Below, in pieces: positions 33,135 to 61,431 of a stretch of DNA of 64,000 bases. The stretch is from positions 62,001 through 126,000 of the forward strand of contig JAPDOI010000382.1 in assembly GCA_029168955.1 (NCBI GenBank), read 5' to 3'. A program made the position numbers and the translations under genes. The stretch comes from Aplectana chamaeleonis (taxonomy: Eukaryota > Nematoda > Chromadorea > Rhabditida > Cosmocercidae). Below the pieces are notes generated by a model. The model was not told the origin of the DNA, made no database searches, and saw only the letters and a list, made by a program, of their open reading frames with translations. The first letter of the stretch is position 1. The number at the start of each line of letters is the position of its first letter.

Positions 33135-34219
33135 GGCTGAAGAGGGCGCCACCCTGCGGGACACCGGCTGCTATAGGTATACTATCGGAGACGTGATTCT
33201 GGAACAGCATTTGGCCCGACGACCCTTCGTAAACGCTGCAATCCAACGCTTCTGCCACGGTTGTAGCGAGGACTGCAATAGTTTCTCGGACAGAAGTCCA
33301 AGGTTAACAGAATCAAATGCTTTGGTTAGATCGAGGGCAACGGCCACGGTTCTGAGAGGCTTCCTGGCGTTGAACCCATCGACTGCATAGCTTACAATCT
33401 CCAGAAGGGCAGTGGTGGTGGAGTGAAGCTTCCTAAACCCATATTGATGTTGTTGTCCCTCATTCTGCTCTGCCAGGTTTCTTACGATTAGCTTTTCTTT
33501 TCGGCTGTCTCTGCGATAGGTGATAGCAGGCTAATAGGGCGATAGCCCTTTGCCGTGTTTTGCGATTTGCCTGGCTTAGGCAGGGGTATCACATTGGCCG
33601 CCTTCCATGCTTGGGGTAGGGTGCCGGTACGGAAAGAAGTATTTATGACATCTGTGATCAGCGGTAGAAGTTCCATTGAAAGCTTCTTCAGAATGGCTGG
33701 AGAGATACCGTCTGGTCCGATTGCCGTCGAATTCCGCATGTCCTTGATAGCCTTTTCCACTTGCGTAGAAGTGAAGGCCTCGGAAGCGTTCATCAGCGGC
33801 AGATGGCTCAGTTCTCATACCGTGACTCTGTTTTGTACGCCTCGCTTGGTACGTGTGTTGAAAAAGTTTTTGCCAAGAGCATATGCGGCAGCCTTTCATG
33901 ATTTGAAGACGCTGTTTTCGAACTCTATGGTAGAGTTCAAGGAAGGGCGGACTTGCCAGATATCTTCCTCAATACTTTCCACGTCATTGTTCCGCTGACT
34001 TTGAAATTCAACTTCTCAGTGATTTTCTCCCAACTGTCTTTCTTGTGCTTGTCCAGGTCTCTTTTTATCTCATCATCCAGCTTGGCCACTTCAGGATCCA
34101 AACGGGCGGTTTATAATTGATTACTAAAACAACTGTTAGGCGCCAAAAATTGGTTCAGTAGTCTGGCTAAAGCGTTCAAAACCTGAGCAATGCTACGATC
34201 CTTCCTTCGGTGACCAAAA

Positions 34220-34325
34220 TATCGAGTCTTTGGGATATCTTCAACAAATTTTTATTTTCGGGCCAAAATTTCTGCGACCCCCCACCATCTCCATTGCGAA
34301 ATTTCGCAACCCCGCTTGACCCTGA
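34220..34325. repeat. Relic of the hAT-type MITE family
   Basis: CGCAACCCCGCTTGACCCTG at the right edge is a mutated form of the CAGGG end. A similar relic lies at about 31277-31392. Confidence 0.4.
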
Positions 34326-34332
34326 ACTTAGT

Positions 34333-34497
34333 TGAGGGGAGGGGGGGCATTCAAGATTCATTCATGAAATTGAAAATTTCTTCCGGTATCAGATATCTGA
34401 TGGCATTTCAGTCGTTTTTCTAGAAATTTCGTAGAAAGTTTCAGAGATTCCTGAACGTGGTATCATGCTTTACTTGAATCCTGAGTGCCCCTACCCT
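34333..34497. repeat. MITE of the satellite-associated family
   Basis: GGGGGGGCATTCAAGATTCA at the left and TTGAATCCTGAGTGCCCC at the right are imperfect inverted ends. This single-copy relative shows the family also exists outside the satellite. Confidence 0.6.
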
Positions 34498-35164
34498 TGC
34501 AACTAGGTTTGTGCCTTTTCCGTTCCAAATCGAAGCTTTCTTTCTATTGCTTTCATTGAAAGTTTTATTCCAGAAACTCAGAAAAGAATGGGAATCGAAC
34601 AGGACTTGGTCTCCTTCCAGAGGGAGATGCCACTATACTAGGTTTGAATTTCATGCTTGATGCGCTTCTTAGTTGCAGCGTTACTACGGTGTCATTATTT
34701 TATAGGCACTTTTCATTTTACGCACAAGCCTTTAATTTATCGCTAGAAAGGGAAAGAAACGGCATCGTTTCGTTCCATTCTAGACGGTGGGGGGGGCAGT
34801 CAAGATTTATTCAATGAAGTGAAGAAAACTCTGATTTACCCACTTCCATAAATATGCGAACACCACCGGAATCCTTGTTTCTGAAAGTCGAGAGATATCT
34901 TGAGCTGTGAAAGTGTTGCCACGGTTTTCTACGTCATCAAAAACTTCGTATAAATTATAGTTAGCCTCTTTGCAACGTATTTTTTTTACATTTCCTGCAG
35001 TAGAGCACGTTTTTGCCCGTTCCATGAATACACGAACACTCAACTTCAGAACTTCTATGAACTTCAGAACTTAAACTTCAGAAAAAAAATTCTCGGGAGA
35101 ATTCTCTTCTATCATTGTCGGATATTATGTTGAAGAAATTGCATAAGTTACTAGGCATCCATTC

Positions 35165-36132
35165 ATGCCACGCTCTTCCCTTCTATCTGGGAAAGAGCAA
35201 GCCCAAGCGAGGGCACTGCGCATTTCCCGGCAAGGGGTGAGACAAACCGCTCGCCAACTGGGGCCCTCAGCAGTCTGCATTTAAGCTTTTCTGGAGGACC
35301 TCTACTCTTATGGGACGCGTCATAGTCCAGGTCGTCCCCGAGAGCCTTCTCGGCAGGATGAACATCATATTTCTTCTAGCGCAATGGTGTCAGCTTTCGA
35401 GGCTTACTTGGAGTTTTCACTTTTGGTTCCGAAACAAACTATTTTGCGCAACATCCACTGCTACTTACCCGTAGAGAGGGCTTTGATGAAGAAAGTCTCT
35501 AGCTTGAACGGACCTCGCAGAGTCGCTCAGCTTTGGTTCACACGCCTGATTATGAACAGGAACTAAGACAGCTTTGCAGAGTGTTTCAAGTGGGAGTCCA
35601 TAAAACTTGACTGAGTGTTTCAGGTAATCATTACCGACAAAAAAAGTTCATTTTGGATGGTCCGTAAGGAGAACTACATTATTTGAGCGACCTAAGGAAA
35701 GAACCAGCCTTCTTTAGCCGTCGGAATTTCGTAGGCAAAAACTTCATAGACTGGATGGTATTCGGTACTGTTGGAATGGTTTTCTTGACTAGCAGGATGG
35801 ACTTTGAAGAGTACTAGAAAGCCTTGGGTAGCCACCTTCTACCATTTCCCCACCGTAGACGACGTTAGAGGTTCCGCTTCGCCCAAGATAACGCGAGAAT
35901 CCACGTCAGCCGCTCTAATCTGTCTTGGTTAGAGGCGAAGAATGTCGCGGTTTTGTCTTGCCTTGCGGTAAGGCCGGATTTGAATCCTATCGAAAACTTG
36001 TGGGGTATCATAGTTCGCAGAATTTTTTCGAAATAAAAGAAGTACCAAATCGTGGGCAAGCTGAAGTTGGCTATTCTGAATGCGTAGAACTGTATCGATG
36101 ATGTCCTACTGAGAATTCTCCCCAAAGTCTAA
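35165..36132 (+). pseudogene. Tc1-family transposase, inactivated
   Basis: Starts MPRSSLLSGKEQAQ, followed by a helix-turn-helix region (ISRQGVRQTARQLG). The DDE domain is seen as FILDGP near 35650, QDNARIHVS near 35890 and RPDLNPIENLWG near 35970, the canonical second-Asp and third-catalytic-residue surroundings of Tc1. Nominal length, about 320 codons, is near the usual 340. Frameshifts (one in the A-run at 35639-35645) and several stops destroy it. Confidence 0.85.
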
Positions 36133-36165
36133 ATGGCAGGATATTTGAAGTCGTTTCATTTAGGG

Positions 36166-36334
36166 GTGCGTTCCAAGAACATTCCCATGGCAAAACTCGT
36201 CCATGGAATCGTAGCCACGGCCACGTGGGAGCAATTTTCAGTTATAACTCGCATCCATGGAAAGCAAATTTGTTCATGGGGAGGTTGTTTTGCCTCCCAC
36301 AGCGTCGTGGGAACGTTCCTGGAACGCACCCCAG
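36166..36334. repeat. Small MITE inside the Tc1 element
   Basis: GGTGCGTTCCAAGAAC and GTTCCTGGAACGCACC are inverted ends about 170 bp apart, downstream of the transposase stop. Confidence 0.65.
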
Positions 36335-36865
36335 TAGTGTTTCATATTAAAATATTATCAGTGATTGCCACCCAATTTGTTGACAAAATTGTTATTTTCC
36401 ATAGGTGTTCGTATATTTATGGAACGGTCTGAAGGCGTGTCTTTGTTCAGGAAATGGGAAAAACAGTCACAAAGTTTCTATCTCCGATTGATTAACGGTT
36501 TCTGGAGCTATAGAAAACGGTGGTAACACATTCACAGCTCCGAAATTTTATCGAGTTCCAGAATTAGCGATTCTAGGGGTGTTCGTGTATTTATGGAACG
36601 GAGTGTATCAGATGCTTGATACCGCTATCAATCAGTGTTCTCTTAGAAATCCTATGGAATATCCTGATTGATAGAGTTGTTAATGCTCATATTTACCTCG
36701 ATGAAACTTTCTCTACGTTAATTTTTACCGTAAAGTTTCTCACTTGTAAAATTTTTCGGCTATCTATTCCAAGCTGTTACAGCTTGCAGCACTTTTCAAA
36801 TATCGCCTTCGTGTCCATCAAAAAATGCAAGAAGTGTTTGTACATACGACTTTATAGCTGACAGT

Positions 36866-55365
<18,500 letters not shown>

Positions 55366-55521
55366 GTAATATTGGTGACGAGATGTTTTCCCAGGTTTGG
55401 GTCTGCTTTTGATATGTGAGATTGGATTTTAAAAGACTCAAAGGTATAGTAACAAAATAAGTAAGGGACTCATTCATATTTGCTGCTGCAGTGTTTTTTT
55501 TACTTTATATGACCATTTCTG

Positions 55522-56066
55522 AAAATTTAGCTCCCTGGCAAAAGTAGCGATTTGGCAATGTCATTTAGAAGTCAGAAAAAAAATTTCGAAAGTATTCATG
55601 AAATATTTTTAGGAAGTGATTTGGCGTAAAATTGGTAGGAGTATTAAAAAAGCAGGGAAATGAAGTGAACTAACCAAAAAATACGATTTGCTGGTCGATC
55701 ATTTCACAAGCTTCTCCGTTAGACTTATCAAAACGAAATCAAGCGCGATATGGAATGAAGCCTTGCGTTCACCTTGCTTGACCGATGCTGATTCCCTTAT
55801 TACAGCTTTCAAAAATGGCTTAGTGTTTCCGTTGCGCGCTCGATTTCGTTTTGATAAGTTTAACGGAAAAGCTTGTGAAATGATCGACCGCCAAATCGTA
55901 TTTTTGGTTATTTCACTTTATTTCCCTGCTTTGTTATTACTCCAGGCTATTTTACGCCAAATCACTTTTTAAAGATATTTCAAGATACTTTTGTAATTTT
56001 TTTCTGACTTCTAAATGACACTGCCAAATCGCTACTTTTGCCAAGAAGCTAAGTTTTCAGAAATTT
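55522..56066. repeat. Foldback element, about 235-bp arms
   Basis: Left arm (55525-55760) and right arm (55825-56065) are inverted, for example CTTATCAAAACGAAATC and GATTTCGTTTTGATAAG, with about 65 bp between. It lies just 3' of the last visible exon. Confidence 0.8.
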
Positions 56067-56139
56067 CACATATTTTCCCAAAGGTTCCCTTTCTGACTTC
56101 AATTTTGCTCAACGATTTTCATTTTGCAATGATGAAACA

Positions 56140-56530
56140 TGTAACCGACGATATTGTCGTATGAGTACAATTTTGAAACCTGTTGCCCACAACCATAAAA
56201 ATACCACTCATTGCCGCATTTGGTGCAAAATGTGAAAAATCAGTATTATTGATCATTAATATTTGATCTTGCATGATGAGAAGAATTTCCCAAACAAATG
56301 ACTTAGATCCATAAAAAATTGATAATCATTGCGGCATTTTTTGCAACAGACGGAAAAATCGATATTATTGATCGGTATTCATAAATAATGACTCATGAGC
56401 AAAATTCTTCAACCAAGAAAACCAATCCCAAAAGCAATCACCACTGTTCGCCGCATTTTGTGCAAAAAGCAAGAAAATCGATGATATTGATTATCGATCA
56501 ATGACGTCTCATGAGTACAAATTCTGACAA
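56140..56530 (+). repeat. Degenerate ~120-bp tandem repeat, about 3 copies
   Basis: CATTGCCGCATTTGGTGC, CATTGCGGCATTTTTTGC and TTCGCCGCATTTTGTGC occur near 56211, 56328 and 56448, each followed by AAAATCGATATTATTGATC-like and ATGACTCATGAG-like blocks. Confidence 0.65.
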
Positions 56531-57923
56531 GTTCAGTACTTATCTCCGACGAACTGTGTTGATTGGCTGCAAATTCATCCGCACACCCCGGTCTCCACAG
56601 CCGCAGCAGGAAAAAGCAGTTTCCGTGCTCCACGGCTGTAAAGCCACGATTTTGGGGTACCCTCCAAAGTAAAGGTATCGAGTTCAAATTGGATTAGAAG
56701 CGACCTTCATCCATTTCCAGCCTCCTGTCCAAAAATGGGCTCCCTAGCTAAATTTTAACTGGTAGCACAAGATCGTGAACGCCGTCTGAAAAAAAGGAGA
56801 TTAACAGAGAAAACTTGCGGTTTTTCAAATTTTTCTCGAATTCTAGGAAACCATTCTAAACAAATTTTGGGCATTATATACAACTTTTTGCGCTCTTTTC
56901 AATGCAATTTAGAGCTGATTTCTACTTTCAGCCTGAACTTGAATTTTGAAAAACGGGTTGCACGCGTGGCCGATTCAAAACCAAATCAAGTGCGCGCTTC
57001 GCGCGCCCCACAATTATGGCCCAGTTTCAACGCTAAAGCCGGAATCATACTATGGCCAAGCGCGGTTGTGTGATTTCTCAACGGGTGGTGAATTTGTCGA
57101 TAGAATTGTAGCACAAAAATGAAAATTTCTCGTGAGGATCGTAAGAATTTCGACAACGGGAATTCGATGGCGGAATCGTAGAGATTTTCCAAAGTTTTTT
57201 GACCAAGGGGAGGGGTCGTAGCTCTACCGAGGTCCTAAACAACGAGCAGCACAGTGCATATCAGGCATAACGATTTTGGTCGGTGTTGAGGGCAAAAATT
57301 TCGTCGCGTCGCTCATGGCTGAAAGTATGATTCCGGCCAGGGATGTGCGTAATTACGATCAACGACCAACGGGCTTCTTGGGTGTTACGGCTAACGACTA
57401 ATCAGATTAAAAATACTTTCGTAAGCAGGCCCAAAATTCGTTAGAGAGTCAATAGTCATTTACATTGCGCTCTAACCCAAGGCAGGATTGATACATATTT
57501 GGCCTTTTGGTTGTTCTAGGTTAATGGTTCAAAATAACCATAGCCTTCAGTATTTATGATTTCCAATGAATCTGCTAGGCAGTTCTCGAACCCCCCACCG
57601 AACGCTGCGCAAGGTTAGGCGTTGCATCCATGCCGTTTCGCGTCGGTCGCGCTACTCTATTGTAGGCTCACTGAACCGGTTCCGGCACTGACCGACTCCA
57701 GTGGAGATTTTCGCAGAGGACACTATCAGAGGTCATAATATGGAGCGGTTTTTGCAGGCCACAACGACGGGAACAGTATCCGATAACTGGATTGCAAAGG
57801 GTGCTGTCCTTCGATTTTCAGTCATAAATTCGAGATATGTGGCTTCTATAAAGTGGTTCGGAGACCTCTCAGGGGTCAGATTTTAACTTGGGTGCTAAAT
57901 TCTTCCAACCTTTCCCCATTATG
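56531..57923. other. No gene recognised; repeat debris
   Basis: Contains a GTGCGCGCTTCGCGCGC hairpin near 56991, a hAT-type MITE relic near 57100-57235 (GGGGTCGTAGCTCTACC), and a drifting array at 57345-57420 seeded by CCAGGGATGTGCG. Confidence 0.4.
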
Positions 57924-57936
57924 GGAACAAGCTCTC

Positions 57937-60900
57937 TTCTTCTTCTTTTTCTTTGCAGCCACAGGAAGGTTTTTGTCAAAGGTTCAAGAAACGGGCGACT
58001 GAAATCGGATCCGTCCACAAATCCATTGTTGTAAGAGTGGTAGGCCTCTTTGGGGATTCGAATAGGTGTTCAGTTGTGTGGCCACGGCTACCACAGTCCG
58101 GGCACTCGTCCGGCTTACTGCGATCGATCTTATGCAAGTATGACATCAGCATAGGGGAATGACCGCAGCGTAACGAGGCAAGGGTACTTCTAGCCCGCCT
58201 ACCGAGTTCCATCTCGGTGTCGCTGACTATGGGTGGTACGACCCCCAATATGGGATTGACGGTCATCCTACTCAAGTGATCCCTGACGAACTTGGTGTGC
58301 TCCGCACGTAAAAGACGCAGACGATCCAGTTGGGAGTCCGTCCATCTTTGTATATTAACTTTTTCGGGAGCATCCGCAAAAGGTCTCCTGATATGTCTCT
58401 CTCTCACGGGATTCATGATCCTTCTTAATGGGTGGTCAGGCTGCTTGACAATGTTAATAACCAGTTGCTGCGCTTGGAGTTGGCAGTGCCCCTTAACTGG
58501 CAGAATTCGGGCTTCAGCATGAAGATGTTCCACTGGGGTGCTTTTAGCACACCCTGTGACAATCCGAAGAGCAGCATTTTGGACTCGCTGCATCTTTGTC
58601 CACGATGAATCCGATATCATGTGCTGCCATACCGGTGCAGCGTACTCCAACGCCGGCTGCAATATTGCCTTGTAGGTAGTCGAAATTGTCTCCTTGCTAC
58701 TTCCCCACGACGTTCCTCCCAGAGCTCGTAGGACGTTGAGCTCTGCTTTCACTGTAGCCTGTTTCTGCTCAGTATTCTTGTGGAACCTCAACGAAGGATC
58801 CAATTCTAGGCCGAGCAGCTTAGGAAAACGTGCGGCAGGCAGACGAGCGTCTTCCCAGTTCACAACGGGGTGAGCGCAGTGTTCCTTAGGGTCAGTGGAG
58901 AAAACTGATACAGATGATTTAGCGGCAGAAACAGTGAGCATCATATCATCGAGAAAGTTCTTCAGAACGATGAGGTAGCTATTGATCTTGCGTGCAGCTA
59001 CATTAATGTCTCTGTCCCGGCACAAGATGGTGATGTCATCCGCATACGCAACGACTTTGATGTCACTTGGGGGGACGGGCAAATCTTCCAGGTAAAGACT
59101 GAACAGAGCAGGCGGTATGACTCCTCCTTGAGGGACACCGGCAGCGATCGGAATGCTATTAAAGACATGTCCCTGAAACAGCACCTTTGCTCGGCGCCCT
59201 TTGATGAGTGCTGTAATCCATCGCTTCTGCCAAGGCGGGATGGTGGACCTCAATAGCTTATCAGACAGTATGCCCAAGTTGACAGTGTCAAACGCCTTCG
59301 TGAGGTCCAAGGCTACTCCAACAGTGCGTTGAGGCTTGGTGGCGTTGAAACCATCCAAAACATGGCTCACAATCTCCAGCAGCGCCGTGGTGGTAGAGTG
59401 TAATTTGCGGAATCCATGCTGGTGCTGCTGATTGTTATTATGCTCGGCAAGCTCCTTGACGACCAGTTTCTCAGCGACCTTTGCGATTGGTGATAACAGA
59501 CTTATTGGCCTGTATCCCTTAGCCGTCGATGGTGATTTACCTGCCTTAGGCAACGGAACGACGCTTGCCATTTTCCAGTCTTGGGGTACGATGCACGTGC
59601 GAAAGGATGTGTTGATGACGTCAGCCAGGATTGGCATAATCTCAGTCGGCAGTTTCTTCAAGACCGCTGAACTAATGCCATCCGGCCCTACAGCCTTCGA
59701 GTTGCGCATCTCTTTTACCACCTTTTCAATCGGCGCGGGCGTCACTGCTTCTGCTTCATTCATGAGTGGCAACTTACAGAGCTCTCTTACAGTCACTCGA
59801 TTCTGTTTCCCTCTCTTAGCCTGAGTTATGAAAAAATTCTTTCCGAGAGCAGTTGCAGCCTCCTTTCCCGATTTGAAGACTCCATTCTTGAACTCGATCG
59901 TAGAGTAGTTGGTGGAGGTGCTCTTGCCAGAGATTTTCTTTAGAACTTTCCAAGTTGACGCTCCATCACTCTTGAAATTCATCTTCTCCGTGAATTTCTC
60001 CGAACACTCCTTCTTGTGCTTGTCCAGATCTCGCTTGATCTCGCTATCCAGCTCAGCAATGGTCGGATCCAGGTGATCTGCCACTCTCTTTGCATCCCTT
60101 GTCCTTATCTTCTCCAAGATTTCCCTGGTGACATTGGGAAAGAAGGTCTTAACTCGGCCCTCCGAAATGGCGGCTTTCATTGCCTTGCGAATCGCGTCGG
60201 TCAAGTGACGTTCTTTCTGGTGCACGTTTCCATTCCATGGGTAGTCAGCCACATGGCGAAGTGCCACCTCCCTGAACAAGCGCCAGTCTGCAAGGCAAAG
60301 ATTAAGATAAGACCTTTGACGGATACCTGAATAAGGAGCAAGAGAATTAGAGAGATCGACATGGACAAAAACGGGGATATGATCACTGGACAGAGTTGTA
60401 GCTGTCGACCAAGAGCAGGCGCTGGAGAGATTAGATGATACAAGAGAGATGTCTGGACTAGAGGATCGGCCGTTGGCCGGGAGACGAGTGGGCTGATCAT
60501 CTTTGAGAATGACCAGATCGCACTCCTCCGCCCATTCTTCGACGTCTTCTCCTCTAGCGTCAGTGTCAAGCGACGAGCAGAATGTATGAGCATTGAAGTC
60601 GCCTGCGAAGACAACAGAGGGTGAAAGGGAACAGTCGTACAACTGCTTGAGTGAGGGAATAGGGTCATAAGATTGGGGACAGGACGTGGTAGGAGGGATA
60701 TAGATATTAAAAAGAGATATAGAGGTTTTAAGAGGGAGAGGGATAGGTAGGTACTCGAGAGTACCGTCCTTCGGTGTGTTTGGTATGATATGAGAGGGTA
60801 GATTTGATAATACGAAAGTGGAAACTCCTCCGCCGAGAGCTGACCTTGGAGCATGATAAGCAGTGTAGCCAGGAATGTTAGGGTGACGTGCGGTAGTAGA

Positions 60901-61388
60901 AGGAGAAAGTTTGGTTTCCTGAACCATTGTGACATCAGGATGATGAGTACGAGCAAAAAGAGAGAGTTCAGACAACTTGGCACGAAGGCCATTGAGGTTA
61001 ATATGAAGGGAGAGGGGGCGGTTAGTAAATGAGGAATCAGAGTTACTGGGGGCAGAGCAAAGAACACAACGGAAGGAAGGATCGTGATGCCTCACAGAAC
61101 TGAGACCCGAACAGGAGAGATGCACCCACCTTTGGCATCCGAAGCACTTGACGCTTGTTTTCCTCCATGTGACATCCTTGCCGCACGTGGCGCATGAGTA
61201 CTTCTGAGCGGGTCCTGGATTCCTCTCGACGCCGGCCATTTTTAGTAGAATCCTTAGGAGAGCTGCAGCCAGCCAGCATCTCTCCCATGACAAAAACCCT
61301 CCACGCGGAGGGGTTGACGTCGGCTTGCACGGAGGTGGTCTTCGTTCCTCCACACTGCCACGGCACGAACGTACGACATCTCGGCAGC
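57937..61388 (-). mobile_element. Full-length LINE with intact coding frame
   Basis: The 13-bp duplication GGGAACAAGCTCT (57924-57936, 61389-61401) fixes the ends, giving 3,452 bp. The 5' end is GCTGCCGAGATG, the same first base as copy 1. The 3' end is a GAAGAAG-type tail after a ~40-nt UTR. The coding frame is uninterrupted and all endonuclease and RT motifs are present, so it could be recently active. By motif content it belongs to the jockey superfamily; the exact clade is not determined. Confidence 0.95.
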
Positions 61389-61431
61389 GGGAACAAGCTC
61401 TAAACATCACCACGCACGAATCAAACGCCAT
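57976..61431 (-). CDS. LINE polyprotein: 2A-like, PHD finger, endonuclease, reverse transcriptase
   Basis: The 1,151-codon frame encodes the protein that nicks target DNA and copies the element RNA into it. Order: 2A-like GVERNPGP (67-74); PHD-like finger C80-C83, C96-C99, H104-C107, C122-C125; AP endonuclease with SLHINLNGLRAK, VQETKL, VFAGDFNAH and SSDHIPVF; RT with AVGPDGISSAVLKK, YRPISLLSPIAKVAE, DLTKAFDTVN, GVPQGGVIPPALF and YADDITIL; and a C-terminal CPDCGSRGHTTEH finger. No RNase H is seen. The only upstream Met codons lie in flanking DNA: the first 14 codons come from outside the element. The native start is therefore unknown; see findings. Confidence 0.9.
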   Translation of the reverse strand: MAFDSCVVMFRACSRCRDVVRSCRGSVEERRPPPCKPTSTPPRGGFLSWERCWLAAALLRILLKMAGVERNPGPAQKYSCATCGKDVTWRKTSVKCFGCQRWVHLSCSGLSSVRHHDPSFRCVLCSAPSNSDSSFTNRPLSLHINLNGLRAKLSELSLFARTHHPDVTMVQETKLSPSTTARHPNIPGYTAYHAPRSALGGGVSTFVLSNLPSHIIPNTPKDGTLEYLPIPLPLKTSISLFNIYIPPTTSCPQSYDPIPSLKQLYDCSLSPSVVFAGDFNAHTFCSSLDTDARGEDVEEWAEECDLVILKDDQPTRLPANGRSSSPDISLVSSNLSSACSWSTATTLSSDHIPVFVHVDLSNSLAPYSGIRQRSYLNLCLADWRLFREVALRHVADYPWNGNVHQKERHLTDAIRKAMKAAISEGRVKTFFPNVTREILEKIRTRDAKRVADHLDPTIAELDSEIKRDLDKHKKECSEKFTEKMNFKSDGASTWKVLKKISGKSTSTNYSTIEFKNGVFKSGKEAATALGKNFFITQAKRGKQNRVTVRELCKLPLMNEAEAVTPAPIEKVVKEMRNSKAVGPDGISSAVLKKLPTEIMPILADVINTSFRTCIVPQDWKMASVVPLPKAGKSPSTAKGYRPISLLSPIAKVAEKLVVKELAEHNNNQQHQHGFRKLHSTTTALLEIVSHVLDGFNATKPQRTVGVALDLTKAFDTVNLGILSDKLLRSTIPPWQKRWITALIKGRRAKVLFQGHVFNSIPIAAGVPQGGVIPPALFSLYLEDLPVPPSDIKVVAYADDITILCRDRDINVAARKINSYLIVLKNFLDDMMLTVSAAKSSVSVFSTDPKEHCAHPVVNWEDARLPAARFPKLLGLELDPSLRFHKNTEQKQATVKAELNVLRALGGTSWGSSKETISTTYKAILQPALEYAAPVWQHMISDSSWTKMQRVQNAALRIVTGCAKSTPVEHLHAEARILPVKGHCQLQAQQLVINIVKQPDHPLRRIMNPVRERHIRRPFADAPEKVNIQRWTDSQLDRLRLLRAEHTKFVRDHLSRMTVNPILGVVPPIVSDTEMELGRRARSTLASLRCGHSPMLMSYLHKIDRSKPDECPDCGSRGHTTEHLFESPKRPTTLTTMDLWTDPISVARFLNL
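61316..61388 (-). ncRNA. HDV-like self-cleaving ribozyme candidate at LINE 5' end
   Basis: Numbering from the first element base: P1 pairs nt 1-6 with 30-35 (GCUGCC with GGCAGU, including G1-U35 wobble); P2 pairs 9-15 with 67-73 (GAUGUCG with CGACGUC, one G-U); P3 pairs 17-19 with 27-29 around a 7-nt L3 (20-26); P4 pairs 38-42 with 54-58 (GGAGG with CCUCC). J4/2 (59-66, GUGCAAGC) has C62 followed by AA, where HDV ribozymes place the catalytic C75. Order, lengths and the G1-U wobble agree with the HDV family, and cleavage would fall exactly at the element's first base. The fold is by hand and untested. Confidence 0.6.

Larger units (their letters stand above)
31395..34106 (-). pseudogene. LINE copy 3, 5'-truncated and decayed
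   Basis: Minus-strand pieces in order from the 5' side: MRNSTAIGPDGISPAILKK (33488-33793), LDPSLKFHENAEQKQ (32382-32699), QNAALRIASKCAKSFPIEHL (32055-32372), CPDCGNQGHDTKH (31713-31994). The 3' tail region is at 31395-31470. Two hAT-type MITEs interrupt it at 31471-31768 and 32864-33134. Many frameshifts; it is truncated near 34106 within the endonuclease-RT linker. Confidence 0.8.
34839..36605 (+). mobile_element. Tc1-like transposon with IR/DR ends
   Basis: A TA lies on both sides (34837-34838, 36606-36607). Each end carries two direct copies of a ~22-bp motif: left at 34843-34865 and 35018-35040 (TTCCATRAATAYRCGAACAC), right inverted at 36404-36427 and 36578-36601. Motif spacing is 175 and 174 bp. 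This matches the inverted-repeat/direct-repeat layout known from Sleeping Beauty, whose repeats are about 165 bp apart. The surrounding MITE supplies the empty site. Confidence 0.8.
34785..36690. repeat. Satellite-family MITE split by a Tc1 element
   Basis: Left part 34785-34838 (GGGGGGGGCAGTCAAGATT) and right part 36606-36690 (CTTGATACCGCTATCAATCA) match successive parts of the satellite-associated insert. The Tc1 element between them sits at a TA. Confidence 0.6.

Noticed and set aside
60201..61067. 288-codon minus-strand frame overlapping the LINE
   Set aside because: Leu/Ser/Pro-rich shadow of the endonuclease coding region in another frame.
61380..61401. UCC-UGA antizyme-type +1 frameshift joining the short frame to pol in the LINE
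   Set aside because: The stop of the short frame is UCC UGA in copy 1 but UCC UAA in copy 2, and pol lies in the -1 frame, not +1, so the antizyme mechanism does not fit.
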